Position numbers and translations under genes: made by a program. DNA of 64,000 nt from Photobacterium toruni (GTDB lineage Bacteria; Pseudomonadota; Gammaproteobacteria; Enterobacterales; Vibrionaceae). The stretch is from positions 2,604,001-2,668,000 of the forward strand of contig NZ_AP024854.1 in assembly GCF_024529955.1 (NCBI RefSeq), in the 5' to 3' direction. The notes below the pieces were generated by a model. It had not been told where the DNA came from, did no database searches, and saw only the letters and a list, made by a program, of their open reading frames with translations. Position 1 is the first letter of the stretch; every line of letters starts with the position of its first letter. Shown here piece by piece: positions 53,364-62,881 of the stretch.

Positions 53364-54290
53364 CTATTTGCTTGGGCTAATAAACTTATGGCCTATAGCA
53401 CAACAAACAGCGCCACCTACCACAACCATAGCACCGAGATAGCCCCATACATTTAAAGAGACCGTCGCAACATATTGTGGCCAAGCCAAACTCGCAAGAT
53501 CGACAAATAATATCGTAAACAAGGGCGTCAGTGTGATCACTGCACTCACTTGTGATGCTTGCCAACGTGCCATTGCTTCTGCAAATGCACCATAGCCAAC
53601 AAGCGTATTAACACAACAGAATAACAACATCCCTAATTGGCGGTTATCCATTGTTAAAATTTGTTGTGGTTGTGCCATAGGAGTTAGTATTACAGCACAG
53701 ATAATATAAATCATCAGCAATATTTGTGCTGATGAAAATTGCCGTAATAACCACTTCTGTGCCAAGCCATAAACAACCCACACTAACGCAGCGGCAACAG
53801 CAAGGCTAACACCCACAGTATAGCCAGAAAAACTGGTAAACAACTCAATAAGCCGTTCATTAAAGAATAGAATCAAACCACTAATAAGTGCAATTACACC
53901 TACAACTTGATGGCGACCTAATTTCTCTTTAAATACCCAAGCACTTGATACTAGTAGCATCACAGGAGCTAATTGGATAATCACTTGTACTACGGGAGGG
54001 TTCAGATATTTTAATGAACTGTTATACAGTACAAAATTACCTGCGAGACCAAGACTGGCAATGACAAGCACCACACAGCTCATTCGTCCAAGATTTGATA
54101 TTATTGGTAATTGCTTACGCCACGCTAAAAAAAGGCCTAAGCCAAACGCTGCAGTAATAAAGCGATACCAAACAATGGTAAAAGGATCCATCACTTCTAC
54201 GGCTTGTTTCATTGCAATTGGCAACGCACCCCAAAAAATGGCAGTGGTCATTGCAAGAAAAAAACCCATCATCGGGCCACGATCAATCAT
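53364..54290 (-). CDS. DMT superfamily transporter (EamA domains)
   Basis: A 308-residue inner-membrane protein with ten predicted helices in two EamA repeats; the first starts GFFLAMTTAIFWGALPIAMK. Such carriers export metabolites or drugs. The start at 54290 has GGAAGG upstream; the frame opens at 54320, but that position falls inside the rpmA terminator. The gene commonly lies between rpmA and cgtA in gammaproteobacteria, as E. coli yhbE does. The substrate is unknown. Confidence 0.88.
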   Translation of the reverse strand: MIDRGPMMGFFLAMTTAIFWGALPIAMKQAVEVMDPFTIVWYRFITAAFGLGLFLAWRKQLPIISNLGRMSCVVLVIASLGLAGNFVLYNSSLKYLNPPVVQVIIQLAPVMLLVSSAWVFKEKLGRHQVVGVIALISGLILFFNERLIELFTSFSGYTVGVSLAVAAALVWVVYGLAQKWLLRQFSSAQILLMIYIICAVILTPMAQPQQILTMDNRQLGMLLFCCVNTLVGYGAFAEAMARWQASQVSAVITLTPLFTILFVDLASLAWPQYVATVSLNVWGYLGAMVVVGGAVCCAIGHKFISPSK

Positions 54291-54305
54291 AAACCTTCCA
54301 GATAT

Positions 54306-54335
54306 AAAAAGCCCCGCCAAAAAGGCAGGGCTTTA
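54306..54335 (-). terminator. Terminator after rpmA
   Basis: On the minus strand AAGCCCTGCC pairs with GGCGGGGCTT (one T-G pair) around TTTTT and ends in T. It would reduce read-through into the transporter and cgtA. Confidence 0.85.
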
Positions 54336-54357
54336 ATATTCGTGTCGATTCTGAAAA

Positions 54358-54615
54358 TTATTCAGCGTCGATAGATACGAATTTACGGTTTTTAGGACCT
54401 TTAACTTCAAACTTCACTTTACCATCAGATAGAGCGAATAGAGTGTGGTCTTTACCTAGGCCAACGTTTGTGCCAGCGTGGAACTTAGTACCACGTTGAC
54501 GAACGATGATGTTGCCTGCTAATACAGACTCGCCACCAAAACGCTTAACACCTAGGCGTTTGCTTTCTGAATCACGGCCGTTATTAGTAGAACCGCCAGC
54601 TTTTTTATGTGCCAT
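54358..54615 (-). CDS. rpmA: 50S ribosomal protein L27
   Basis: An 85-residue basic protein near the peptidyl-transferase centre. The start [20 protein letters not shown] and the [17 protein letters not shown] block are invariant L27 features. It follows rplU by 18 bases with AGGAG before its ATG. Confidence 0.98.
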   Translation of the reverse strand: MAHKKAGGSTNNGRDSESKRLGVKRFGGESVLAGNIIVRQRGTKFHAGTNVGLGKDHTLFALSDGKVKFEVKGPKNRKFVSIDAE

Positions 54616-54633
54616 CTTTAAATTCTCCTGTTA

Positions 54634-54945
54634 TTAAGCGCTGATGCCAGTAATTTTGACTTCAGTGAACCACTGACGGTGGCCCATTTGCTTACGAGAG
54701 TGCTTACGACGACGGAACTTAACGATTTTAATCTTATCGCCACGACCGTGAGTAACAACTTCAGCAGTTACTTTACCGCCAGCTACGAACGGTGCGCCTA
54801 CAGTTACTTCTTCGCCATTAGCTACTAAAAGAACTGAGTCAAATTCAACGTTAGCGCCAGTTTCAGCGTCTAATTTTTCTAAGCGTAAGGTTTGGCCTTC
54901 GCTTACACGGTGTTGTTTACCACCACTTTGGAAAACAGCGTACAT
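54634..54945 (-). CDS. rplU: 50S ribosomal protein L21
   Basis: A 103-residue ribosomal protein, same length as E. coli. It opens [18 protein letters not shown] and ends with the RNA-binding [20 protein letters not shown]. It is first in its operon, behind a good sigma-70 promoter. Confidence 0.98.
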   Translation of the reverse strand: MYAVFQSGGKQHRVSEGQTLRLEKLDAETGANVEFDSVLLVANGEEVTVGAPFVAGGKVTAEVVTHGRGDKIKIVKFRRRKHSRKQMGHRQWFTEVKITGISA

Positions 54946-55033
54946 GTCTTACTCCGCTTCTCCGCATAGGCCATTTGCCACGTCTAAAATGGGCAATGGG
55001 TATGCGCTTAATCTTGTCATCAATAGGGCGCGA

Positions 55034-55062
55034 ATGTTACGCGAAAAGAGACTTTGTGGCAA
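55034..55062 (-). promoter_or_regulatory. rplU-rpmA promoter
   Basis: Read on the minus strand, TTGCCA (55062-55057) and TAACAT (55039-55034) are separated by exactly 17 bases, about 90 bases upstream of rplU. Confidence 0.65.
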
Positions 55063-55223
55063 GCCATTCTCGAAAGAAAATTGGTGAAAAGCTACCCAAC
55101 ACAAAAACTGTTTGAAATAGCTGTATTTGAGGTTATGACGATAAGGTTATTTTAGTGTAAGATTCACGTATCAATTCGAAATATTTTCCGCCCTACGCGG
55201 CTAACAATCTTGCTGGACGTATA

Positions 55224-56195
55224 ATGGATTTTAAAGCTATCCAAGCGCTCACCGCCCACGATATGGCGGAAGTCGACGCGAAGATACAGGCACAACTGAA
55301 CTCAGATGTTGCCCTTATTAATCAACTCGGATTCTACATTGTAAACAGTGGTGGAAAACGTATTCGCCCCATGCTCGCTGTATTATCAGCTCGCGCACTT
55401 GGCTATGAAGGTAATAAACACACCACAGCCGCTGCTTTTGTTGAATTTATTCATACCGCAACATTGCTTCACGATGATGTGGTTGATGAATCAGATATGC
55501 GTCGAGGTAAAGAAACAGCAAATGCCGCCTTTGGCAATGCTGCCAGTGTGTTAGTAGGTGATTACATTTACACACGGTCGTTTCAAATGATGACAAGCCT
55601 AAGATCTTTAAGGATCCTTGATATCATGAGTGAAGCAACTAATGTGATCGCCGAAGGTGAAGTATTACAGTTAATGAACTGCAACGATCCTGACACCACA
55701 GAAACTAGCTATATGCAGGTGATCTATTCGAAAACTGCGCGTTTATTTGAAGCTTCAACTCAAATAGCAGCAATTATTGCAGATGCTCCGGCTGAAATTG
55801 AAGTTGCATTACAAGAATATGGCCGTTATTTAGGTACCGCTTTCCAGCTCATTGATGACGTACTTGACTATGTTGCCGATGGTAAAGAAATGGGTAAAAA
55901 TGTTGGCGATGATCTTGCTGAAGGTAAACCAACATTACCATTATTACATGCGATGCATCATGGTGATCAAGCCCAAGCAGCAATGATTCGTGAAGCGATT
56001 GTACATGCTAATGGCATGGACAAGCTTGATGCTATTTTGGCTTGTATGCACCAACATGGCTCATTAGAGTACACTCAGCAACGCGCAGAACAAGAAGCCC
56101 AAAAAGCGATTGTAGCTTTAGATCCTATTGCTGAGTCAGACTATAAGCAAGCTTTGATCACATTAGCTCATATGGCTGTACAACGTAAAAAATAA
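55224..56195 (+). CDS. ispB: Octaprenyl diphosphate synthase
   Basis: A 323-residue trans-prenyltransferase that builds the C40 side chain of ubiquinone and menaquinone. The first aspartate-rich motif is LLHDDVVDESD near residue 84; the second, LIDDVLDYV, is near 210. GGKRIRPML near residue 43 binds the allylic substrate. It is divergent from rplU as in E. coli and ends at a terminator. Confidence 0.96.
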   Translation: MDFKAIQALTAHDMAEVDAKIQAQLNSDVALINQLGFYIVNSGGKRIRPMLAVLSARALGYEGNKHTTAAAFVEFIHTATLLHDDVVDESDMRRGKETANAAFGNAASVLVGDYIYTRSFQMMTSLRSLRILDIMSEATNVIAEGEVLQLMNCNDPDTTETSYMQVIYSKTARLFEASTQIAAIIADAPAEIEVALQEYGRYLGTAFQLIDDVLDYVADGKEMGKNVGDDLAEGKPTLPLLHAMHHGDQAQAAMIREAIVHANGMDKLDAILACMHQHGSLEYTQQRAEQEAQKAIVALDPIAESDYKQALITLAHMAVQRKK

Positions 56196-56212
56196 AGCTC
56201 TTTCTATTTATT

Positions 56213-56237
56213 AAAAAACCTGTCTTATGGCAGGTTT
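56213..56237 (+). terminator. Terminator after ispB
   Basis: AAAAAACCTGTC pairs with GGCAGGTTTTTT around TTAT, ending in T. Confidence 0.9.
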
Positions 56238-56342
56238 TTTTATATCTAACACCCAGATTTTATTATTTCAATATCATGATCTGCCATGATCTATACTATA
56301 ACAGCATTATAAATATTCTATTTTTTGCTAAAGAAGGTGATC

Positions 56343-56534
56343 ATGGATATTAATCATTTAACAACTGGCATGTGGGTAGAATCTCACCATGGGGTAGGTA
56401 AAGTGATCGGCATAGATCATCAGCACCACGCAGTGATCATCGAGCACCATCAAGATCATCAATTACAGTCAATCGATATTGCAGATCTCATCGAACAGCC
56501 TCAACTGCATAATGGTTGTGATCGTTATTATTGA
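56343..56534 (+). CDS. Small His-rich protein of unknown function
   Basis: I do not recognise this 63-residue protein. It starts at 56343 behind AAGGTG and lies between two terminators, so it is a single-gene unit. Nine of its residues are His, mostly in the middle (HQHHAVIIEHHQDH). Its first half, GMWVESHHGVGKVIGID, resembles the first strands of a small KOW/SH3-like beta barrel; the acidic stretch DIADLIEQPQLH may close it. The His residues could bind metal, but no canonical motif is visible. Good codon structure and a strong ribosome binding site argue that it is real. Confidence 0.65.
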   Translation: MDINHLTTGMWVESHHGVGKVIGIDHQHHAVIIEHHQDHQLQSIDIADLIEQPQLHNGCDRYY

Positions 56535-56555
56535 TACCCATCGTATTACCGATAC

Positions 56556-56588
56556 AAAAAAGCGGCTTTAATATAGCCGCTTTTTTAT
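56556..56588. terminator. Bidirectional terminator between the small gene and mdh
   Basis: AAAAAAGCGGCT pairs with AGCCGCTTTTTT around TTAATAT. Confidence 0.92.
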
Positions 56589-56606
56589 TTCCAGCATTAT
56601 ATCTGC

Positions 56607-57545
56607 TTATTTGGTAGCGAACTCTTCACCAAGCGCAATATCTGCACGTAATGTCTCAAGCATGCTTTCTAACGCATTTTGTTCAAATGCACTTAACTTG
56701 CCATAATCCATTACTTCTTCAATGCCCTCTTTACCCAATAGCACTGGCTGAGCGAAGAAACGAGTATGTTGGCCATCACCTTCAACGTAAGCACATTCAA
56801 CCACACCTTGCTCACCTTGTAGCGCGCGTACCATCGCTAAACCAAAACGGCATGCAGCTTGACCCATCGATAACGTTGCAGAACCACCACCAGCTTTTGC
56901 CTCTACAACTTCCGTGCCTGCATTTTGAATTCGAGGAGTTAATGCTTTAACTTCATCGTCAGTAAAGCTGATACCTTCAACTTGTGATAGCAATGGTAAA
57001 ATTGTCACACCCGAGTGGCCACCAATAACAGGGACGCGAATATCACACGGAGAAACACCTTTAAGCTCTGCAACAAAAGTTTCAGAACGGATCACATCAA
57101 GCGTTGTAATACCAAATAACTTACGTTTATCGTATACACCCGCTTTTTTAAGTACATCTGCAGCAATAGCTACCGTAGTATTTACAGGATTAGTAATAAT
57201 ACCAACACAAGCTGTTGGACATACTACCGCAATTTTTTCAGCCAATGATTTAACAATACCGGCATTAACATTGAACAAATCGGCACGATCCATTCCAGGT
57301 TTACGTGCAACACCCGCAGAAATAAGCACAACATCAGCACCTTCTAAAGCAGGTGTTGGATCGTCCCCACAATACCCTTTAATTGCTACAGGTGTCGGAA
57401 TATGGCTTAAATCAGCCGCAACACCGGGCGTCACTGGAGCTATATCATATAAAGCAAGATCTGAGCCTGCAGGTAAACGGTTTTTCAATAGCAACGCTAA
57501 TGCTTGACCAATACCACCAGCCGCACCAATTACAGCAACTTTCAT
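56607..57545 (-). CDS. mdh: Malate dehydrogenase
   Basis: This 312-residue NAD-dependent TCA-cycle enzyme interconverts malate and oxaloacetate. It opens [20 protein letters not shown] (dinucleotide fold). The catalytic His is in [14 protein letters not shown] near residue 177, and [11 protein letters not shown] carries the substrate arginines. Length equals E. coli Mdh (312). GGAG precedes the ATG. It is divergent from argR, as in E. coli. Confidence 0.98.
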   Translation of the reverse strand: MKVAVIGAAGGIGQALALLLKNRLPAGSDLALYDIAPVTPGVAADLSHIPTPVAIKGYCGDDPTPALEGADVVLISAGVARKPGMDRADLFNVNAGIVKSLAEKIAVVCPTACVGIITNPVNTTVAIAADVLKKAGVYDKRKLFGITTLDVIRSETFVAELKGVSPCDIRVPVIGGHSGVTILPLLSQVEGISFTDDEVKALTPRIQNAGTEVVEAKAGGGSATLSMGQAACRFGLAMVRALQGEQGVVECAYVEGDGQHTRFFAQPVLLGKEGIEEVMDYGKLSAFEQNALESMLETLRADIALGEEFATK

Positions 57546-57939
57546 ATTCGTTCTCCTTTACGATAGAAGTATATTTATTGAAGTGGGTACAACCTAATTC
57601 AGTTAATAATCGTAGTAACTAAATAACAATCTATGGACGTTATATTAAGCAAAAAAAAAATACAATCATCTCTGACTCGCTTTGCGAAGTAACGCAGAAT
57701 CCCATAAAAATGCACTCAACTGCTTTTATCAGACAAATAAATTATAAAATTAATCATGATGATACTTTAGCCGTTTCAACCCAATTAATTACTATAAAAC
57801 AATGACAAGAGTCACAATAAAAATTTTTTTATTCGCTAAAAATGCGATTTCACATCTTTATTTTGATTCACTTTGTTTGCCAGTGAGTCACAGGTTATGC
57901 AAAAATGGTTTACCCCGTCCCTGTAGATAATATTTACTT
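57546..57939. promoter_or_regulatory. mdh-argR divergent control region with a CRP-like site
   Basis: This 394-base AT-rich gap holds no gene. Read toward mdh, TGTGA-CTCTTG-TCATT (57816-57801) matches the CRP consensus fully in the left half and at three of five bases in the right half; E. coli mdh is CRP-dependent. I could not see a clear pair of ARG boxes near argR. Confidence 0.4.
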
Positions 57940-58410
57940 ATGCGAAATTCAGATAAACAAGAACGTTTAGTTAAAGCGTTTAAATTAATTTTAAAAGAAG
58001 AAAAGTTCAGTTCTCAAGGTGAGATAGTTGATGCGTTAAAAGCACAGGGTTTTGATAATATTAACCAATCAAAAGTCTCTCGCATGCTCACTAAATTTGG
58101 TGCGGTACGTACTCGCAATGCCAAAATGGAAATGGTGTATTGCTTACCGATTGAACTTGGTGTCCCAACAATTACTAGCCCACTAAAAGAATTAGTAATG
58201 GAAGTTGGCTTTAACAGTGCATTAGTTGTGATTCACACCGGCCCAGGTGCAGCACAAGTCATTGCGCGTCTATTAGACTCTTTAGGTCGAGCAGAAGGGA
58301 TCCTTGGTGTTGTTGCGGGTGATGATACTATTTTTATCACGCCAACCAATAACATCACTACTGATGAGTTGTATGACTCAGTGTGTGAGCTGTTTGATTA
58401 CAGCAACTAA
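57940..58410 (+). CDS. argR: Arginine repressor
   Basis: A 156-residue hexameric repressor and recombination accessory factor. The N-terminal winged helix (about 1-70) includes [21 protein letters not shown]. The C-terminal arginine-binding and hexamerisation domain (about 80-156) has [17 protein letters not shown] and [13 protein letters not shown]. Length equals E. coli ArgR (156). It would regulate arginine genes outside this window. Confidence 0.96.
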   Translation: MRNSDKQERLVKAFKLILKEEKFSSQGEIVDALKAQGFDNINQSKVSRMLTKFGAVRTRNAKMEMVYCLPIELGVPTITSPLKELVMEVGFNSALVVIHTGPGAAQVIARLLDSLGRAEGILGVVAGDDTIFITPTNNITTDELYDSVCELFDYSN

Positions 58411-58423
58411 TCGACGGACGATT

Positions 58424-58482
58424 AGGGTCTATCTAACTTTATATAGCATCAGCATAATTGCTCAAGAAATATAGACCCTTCG
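58424..58482. terminator. Possible terminator between argR and ubiX
   Basis: AGGGTCTAT (58424-58432) pairs with ATAGACCCT (58471-58479) across a long loop, followed by a short T-rich stretch. Confidence 0.5.
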
Positions 58483-58524
58483 TTTTATCGTGTTTAACTC
58501 ATCTTAATCACAAACCAATCAAGA

Positions 58525-59139
58525 TTAGCGTTGATCATATCCCCAACGTGGAACTAAACCTTGTTCAATATTTAAGTGATCTAATATCCGTGCCACCATA
58601 AAATCCACCAAATCATCAATGGTTTGTGGTTGATGGTAAAACCCAGGAGCTGCAGGCATAATCGTCACCCCCAATTGTGATAACTTAAGCATATTCTCTA
58701 AATGTATACTAGAAAATGGGGTTTCCCTTATCACCAGTAGCAATTGACCACGCTCCTTAATCACTACATCTGCAGCCCGCTCAAGCAAGTTATTTGACAT
58801 ACCATAAGCCACAGATGCCAACGTTGATGCCGAACATGGACAAATTACCATTTGTTTTGGCGCTGCCGATCCTGATGCAACCGGAGCAAACCAATCCTCT
58901 TTACCACACACCACCAGCTTGTCTGTTGGACACTGTAAATGTGCGACTAATTGTTGTTGTGCCATTGCTGGTGCTGCCGATAATTTAAGTCCATGCTCAG
59001 TCGCTAACACCACTCGTGCAGCAGATGAAATCAACAGATAAACTTGATAATCAGCAGCTAACAAACATTCAAGTAAACGCAACCCATAAGGAGCACCAGA
59101 CGCCCCTGTCCAGGCTAATGTTATCTGTTTATTTGTCAT
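58525..59139 (-). CDS. ubiX: Flavin prenyltransferase UbiX
   Basis: This 204-residue enzyme prenylates FMN to make the prFMN cofactor of UbiD-type decarboxylases in ubiquinone synthesis. It opens [36 protein letters not shown] near residue 98, [12 protein letters not shown] near 122 and the later [13 protein letters not shown] are family blocks. It follows mpl by 11 bases and is probably in one transcript with it. Confidence 0.93.
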   Translation of the reverse strand: MTNKQITLAWTGASGAPYGLRLLECLLAADYQVYLLISSAARVVLATEHGLKLSAAPAMAQQQLVAHLQCPTDKLVVCGKEDWFAPVASGSAAPKQMVICPCSASTLASVAYGMSNNLLERAADVVIKERGQLLLVIRETPFSSIHLENMLKLSQLGVTIMPAAPGFYHQPQTIDDLVDFMVARILDHLNIEQGLVPRWGYDQR

Positions 59140-59150
59140 TATCTCTCACT

Positions 59151-60506
59151 TTATTTTGCTGTTAATGCCGCTAATAGTTTGTCATGAATGCCGCTAAAAC
59201 CACCATTACTCATCACTAAAATCGTATCACCAACTTGCGCGGATTCAACAATATTCGCCACCAGCGTATCAATATTATCACTACAAAATGCAGGTTGTGA
59301 GCATTGATCAGCAATCTCTTGTACTGACCATGGAATGTTATCTGGTTGAAATAAGAACACTTCATCAGCAGCATGTAAGGCGGGCGCTAAATCATGTTTA
59401 TGCACCCCTAACTTCATGGTATTTGAACGCGGCTCAAGAACAGCAAGAATACGAGACTGATGTAATTTAGCTCTTAGCCCACCTAATGTTAATTCAATCG
59501 CCGTTGGATGATGGGCAAAATCATCATAAACCGTAATTCCATTAACCTCACCTTTATACTCTAATCGACGCTTGGTATTGATAAACGTCGCTAATGCCTC
59601 ACACGCTAAATTTGCAGTTACTCCAACATGTCGAGCTGCAGCAATAGCCATTAATGCATTATTGACATTATGATCGCCCACTAATGCCCAATTGACGGTA
59701 CCGACACATTGTTCATCAAGATAAACATCAAACACACTACCATCTGCTAATTTTTTATCCGCGCGCCAATGGCCATCATTTCCGATGTACTCCAGTTCAC
59801 TCCAACATCCCATAGCAAGCGTCTCGTCGATATTTTTTACGCCATACGGTGCTAGAATGCGTCCATTACCAGGAACAGTACGTACTAAATGATGAAATTG
59901 ACGCTGAATTGCTTTTAGATCATCAAAAATATCAGCATGATCAAACTCAAGGTTATTCATAATCAATGTTCGTGGATGGTAATGAACAAACTTCGAACGC
60001 TTATCAAAAAAAGCACTGTCATATTCATCAGCTTCAACAACAAAGAACATGCTTTCACCCAAACGAGCAGAAACACCAAAGTTTCCAAGCACTCCACCAA
60101 CTAAAAAGCCGGGTTGATAGCCACAATCATCTAAGATCCACGCCAGCATACTCGCGGTTGTCGTTTTACCATGAGTGCCCGCAACCGCCATTACCCAACG
60201 GTCATGCAATAAATGATCTTGTAACCATTGTGGGCCAGAGGTGTAACGAAGATTATTATTGAGAACATATTCAACGCATGGATTACCACGACTCATCGCA
60301 TTACCAATTACCACTAAATCAGGTGCTGGTTTTAATTGATCTGGATCATATCCTTGAATAATTTCAATACCTTGAGACTCAAGCATGGTACTCATTGGTG
60401 GATAAACATTAGCATCAGAGCCGGTCACTTTATGGCCTAGTTGAGTTGCTAATGTGGCGGCACCACCCATAAATGTTCCACAAATACCTAAAATATGAAT
60501 ATGCAT
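59151..60506 (-). CDS. mpl: Murein tripeptide ligase Mpl
   Basis: This 451-residue Mur-ligase-family enzyme attaches recycled L-Ala-gamma-D-Glu-meso-DAP to UDP-N-acetylmuramic acid. It opens MHIHILGICGTFMGGAATLA; the ATP-binding AVAGTHGKTTTASML lies near residue 106, and EADEYDSAFFDKRSKFVHY is diagnostic. I start at 60506 to match E. coli Mpl; the frame is open five codons more. It is divergent from fbp. Confidence 0.95.
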   Translation of the reverse strand: MHIHILGICGTFMGGAATLATQLGHKVTGSDANVYPPMSTMLESQGIEIIQGYDPDQLKPAPDLVVIGNAMSRGNPCVEYVLNNNLRYTSGPQWLQDHLLHDRWVMAVAGTHGKTTTASMLAWILDDCGYQPGFLVGGVLGNFGVSARLGESMFFVVEADEYDSAFFDKRSKFVHYHPRTLIMNNLEFDHADIFDDLKAIQRQFHHLVRTVPGNGRILAPYGVKNIDETLAMGCWSELEYIGNDGHWRADKKLADGSVFDVYLDEQCVGTVNWALVGDHNVNNALMAIAAARHVGVTANLACEALATFINTKRRLEYKGEVNGITVYDDFAHHPTAIELTLGGLRAKLHQSRILAVLEPRSNTMKLGVHKHDLAPALHAADEVFLFQPDNIPWSVQEIADQCSQPAFCSDNIDTLVANIVESAQVGDTILVMSNGGFSGIHDKLLAALTAK

Positions 60507-60703
60507 AACGGCTGTTTCCATCCTTAAATTTTATTAATGTCACGCTTTAGTGTTACTTCGTTACCATAAAAAAGATCTTTATATACAATTCTTTATATAA
60601 CAAAAAAATACTATGAGGCATTAGCTCTCATTATGCGTTGAAATCCAAACAGTATACAACTGAACCTCTATCTTCTTATGACAACATAATGCAAGGATTG
60701 TTT

Positions 60704-61717
60704 ATGACCGATATTAGAACGCTTGGTGAATTTATTGTCGAGAAGCAGAATGATTTTCCTCATGCAAGTGGCGAACTGTCATCACTACTAGGATCGATAA
60801 AACTAGCGGCTAAAATCGTAAACCGCGAAATCAATAAAGCCGGACTCGCTGACATAACCGGAGCAGTAGGTAAAGAAAATGTTCAGGGAGAAGAGCAACA
60901 AAAACTCGACCTTTATGCTAATGATAAATTCAAAGCAGCCTTAGAGGCTCGTGATCAAGTGTGTGGCATTGCCAGTGAAGAAGAGGATCAAGCAGTCAGT
61001 TTCAACCGCCAATTAAACCGTGATGCTAAATATGTGGTGTTAATGGATCCGCTTGACGGTTCATCTAACATCGATGTAAATGTTTCTGTTGGTACTATTT
61101 TTTCAATTTATCGTCGTATATCTGCTGTCGGATCCCCCGCAGTAGACGCTGACTTTCTGCAACCAGGGCACCTTCAAGTTGCGGCCGGCTATGTTATTTA
61201 TGGCTCATCGACCATGTTAGTTTACACAACAGGTAATGGCGTTCATGGCTTTACTTATGATCCCTCACTCGGTGTCTTTTGTCTCTCTCATGAAAACATG
61301 CAAATTCCTGCCGATGGTAATATTTATTCCATCAACGAAGGTAATTACACTCGCTTTCCCTTAGGCGTAAAGAAATACATCAAATTCTGTCAAGAATATG
61401 CACCTCAAGATAACCGCCCTTATACCTCACGCTATATCGGATCGTTAGTTGCTGACTTTCATCGTAATTTATTAAAAGGTGGCATCTACCTTTACCCCAG
61501 TACTGCCAGTTATCCCAATGGTAAATTACGATTACTGTATGAATGTAATCCAATGGCATTATTAATAGAACAAGCAGGCGGGCGGGCGACGGATGGCTAC
61601 CAACGTATTTTAGATTTGGTTCCAACCGAGCTCCATCAACGCGTACCTTTTTTTGTTGGCTCTACCAATATGGTTAATAAAGTAGAAGCTTTCCTTCACG
61701 AAGTTGATGGCCAATAA
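60704..61717 (+). CDS. fbp: Fructose-1,6-bisphosphatase class I
   Basis: A 337-residue gluconeogenic phosphatase. Metal-binding signature [20 protein letters not shown] lies near residue 110; [19 protein letters not shown] near 240 and [19 protein letters not shown] near 270 complete the active site. The start at 60704 has AAGGA upstream and matches the family (E. coli 332); an in-frame ATG at 60638 would add a 22-residue extension lacking homology. Confidence 0.96.
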   Translation: MTDIRTLGEFIVEKQNDFPHASGELSSLLGSIKLAAKIVNREINKAGLADITGAVGKENVQGEEQQKLDLYANDKFKAALEARDQVCGIASEEEDQAVSFNRQLNRDAKYVVLMDPLDGSSNIDVNVSVGTIFSIYRRISAVGSPAVDADFLQPGHLQVAAGYVIYGSSTMLVYTTGNGVHGFTYDPSLGVFCLSHENMQIPADGNIYSINEGNYTRFPLGVKKYIKFCQEYAPQDNRPYTSRYIGSLVADFHRNLLKGGIYLYPSTASYPNGKLRLLYECNPMALLIEQAGGRATDGYQRILDLVPTELHQRVPFFVGSTNMVNKVEAFLHEVDGQ

Positions 61718-61773
61718 CCATTGATATTCAAGGTGGCATTAGTCGCCTTGATATTCACAACTCATACTTCCTG

Positions 61774-61819
61774 CTGTCGTTAGTTTCTCGACAACAGTAC
61801 CCTAACGACAGTTGTTTTT
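61774..61819 (+). terminator. Terminator after fbp
   Basis: CTGTCGTTAG (61774-61783) pairs with CTAACGACAG (61802-61811), followed by TTGTTTTT. Confidence 0.75.
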
Positions 61820-61879
61820 AATATAAATCATGATAACCTCAATATATGCAACATTTATTTAACAATGAAGAGATCAATC

Positions 61880-62407
61880 ATGAGCTTAAATAAAGTAACT
61901 GCAGGCCAAGATATTCCTCACGATATTAATGTCATCATAGAAATTCCAGCTAATGCTAATCCAATTAAGTACGAAGTCGATAAAGCTAGTGGAGCCATTT
62001 TTGTTGATAGATTTACATCAACCCCTATGTTTTACCCATGTAACTATGGCTATATTAACCATACTCTTTCTCTTGATGGCGATCCTGTCGATGTATTAGT
62101 ACCGACGCCATACCCTTTACTTGCAGGCTCCGTTATTCGCTGTCGCCCAATTGGCGTATTAAAAATGACAGATGAATCAGGAGAGGATGCCAAAATTGTC
62201 GCGGTTCCTCATAGTAAACTTAGCGCGGAATATGATCATATTCAGAATATTGACGATCTTCCTCGTTTACTGAAAGCACAAATAGTTCATTTCTTTGAGC
62301 ATTATAAAGAATTAGAAGCGAATAAATGGGTAAAAATAGCAGGTTGGGAAAATGTAACAGCAGCAAAAGAAGAAATTGTAACTTCATTTAAACGAGCACA
62401 AAAATAG
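61880..62407 (+). CDS. ppa: Inorganic pyrophosphatase
   Basis: This 175-residue soluble family I pyrophosphatase splits PPi to two phosphates, pulling biosynthetic reactions forward. The signature DGDPVDVLV near residue 66 contains the catalytic Asp residues, with KYEVDK near 30 and FYPCNYGYI near 52. I start at [10 protein letters not shown] (61880), giving the E. coli length (176); an ATG five codons earlier is possible. The rhodanese gene follows by 12 bases. Confidence 0.95.
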   Translation: MSLNKVTAGQDIPHDINVIIEIPANANPIKYEVDKASGAIFVDRFTSTPMFYPCNYGYINHTLSLDGDPVDVLVPTPYPLLAGSVIRCRPIGVLKMTDESGEDAKIVAVPHSKLSAEYDHIQNIDDLPRLLKAQIVHFFEHYKELEANKWVKIAGWENVTAAKEEIVTSFKRAQK

Positions 62408-62419
62408 CGATCAATACAA

Positions 62420-62800
62420 ATGAAAACCACACTACAATTTAAATTATTAATCACCATTTTTAGTCTGATTGTTATTGTTCCTATAACTCATGCTCAAAAT
62501 ATTTCAGCCCAACAATTTTGGCAGTTACAGCAGCAACAACCGCATGTCATTATCGACGTTAGAACACCCAATGAGTTTTCACAAGGACATCTAACTTCTG
62601 CGATTAATGTCCCTTATCAAGATATTGCAACTATAGTGACAACCTATAAAGATAAAGATCAACCAATCTTACTTTATTGTAAATCGGGTCGACGAGCAGA
62701 ACTCGCAATGATAACGTTACAAGAACTAGGATACACCGCAGTATATAACGGCCGAAATTATCAAGAACTCACGACAACACAGCCATATGCAGCCCCATAA
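62420..62800 (+). CDS. Periplasmic rhodanese-like sulfurtransferase
   Basis: A 126-residue single-domain rhodanese with a signal peptide (about 1-25, ending THA). The domain has VIIDVRTPNEFSQGHLTSAINVP near residues 43-65 and the active-site loop CKSGRR with Cys near 94. PspE and GlpE of E. coli are similar one-domain sulfurtransferases; PspE is also periplasmic. It is 12 bases from ppa and probably cotranscribed, but no functional link is obvious. The sulfur donor and acceptor are unknown. Confidence 0.85.
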   Translation: MKTTLQFKLLITIFSLIVIVPITHAQNISAQQFWQLQQQQPHVIIDVRTPNEFSQGHLTSAINVPYQDIATIVTTYKDKDQPILLYCKSGRRAELAMITLQELGYTAVYNGRNYQELTTTQPYAAP

Positions 62801-62807
62801 TGGCATT

Positions 62808-62845
62808 ATAAAAAAAGCCCGATTATCATTAATCGGGCTATTTAT
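62808..62845. terminator. Bidirectional terminator between the rhodanese gene and tamB
   Basis: AGCCCGATTA (62816-62825) pairs perfectly with TAATCGGGCT (62830-62839), with seven T on the minus side and a T-rich plus side. Confidence 0.9.
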
Positions 62846-62881
62846 TATTAAGACTCAAATGCTAAAGCATCAAGGCTGTGA

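Noticed and set aside
57897..57926. Nine-codon ORF (MQKWFTPSL) just before argR
   Set aside because: It could be a leader peptide, but it has no arginine codons, no following terminator and a weak ribosome binding site, so chance is likelier.
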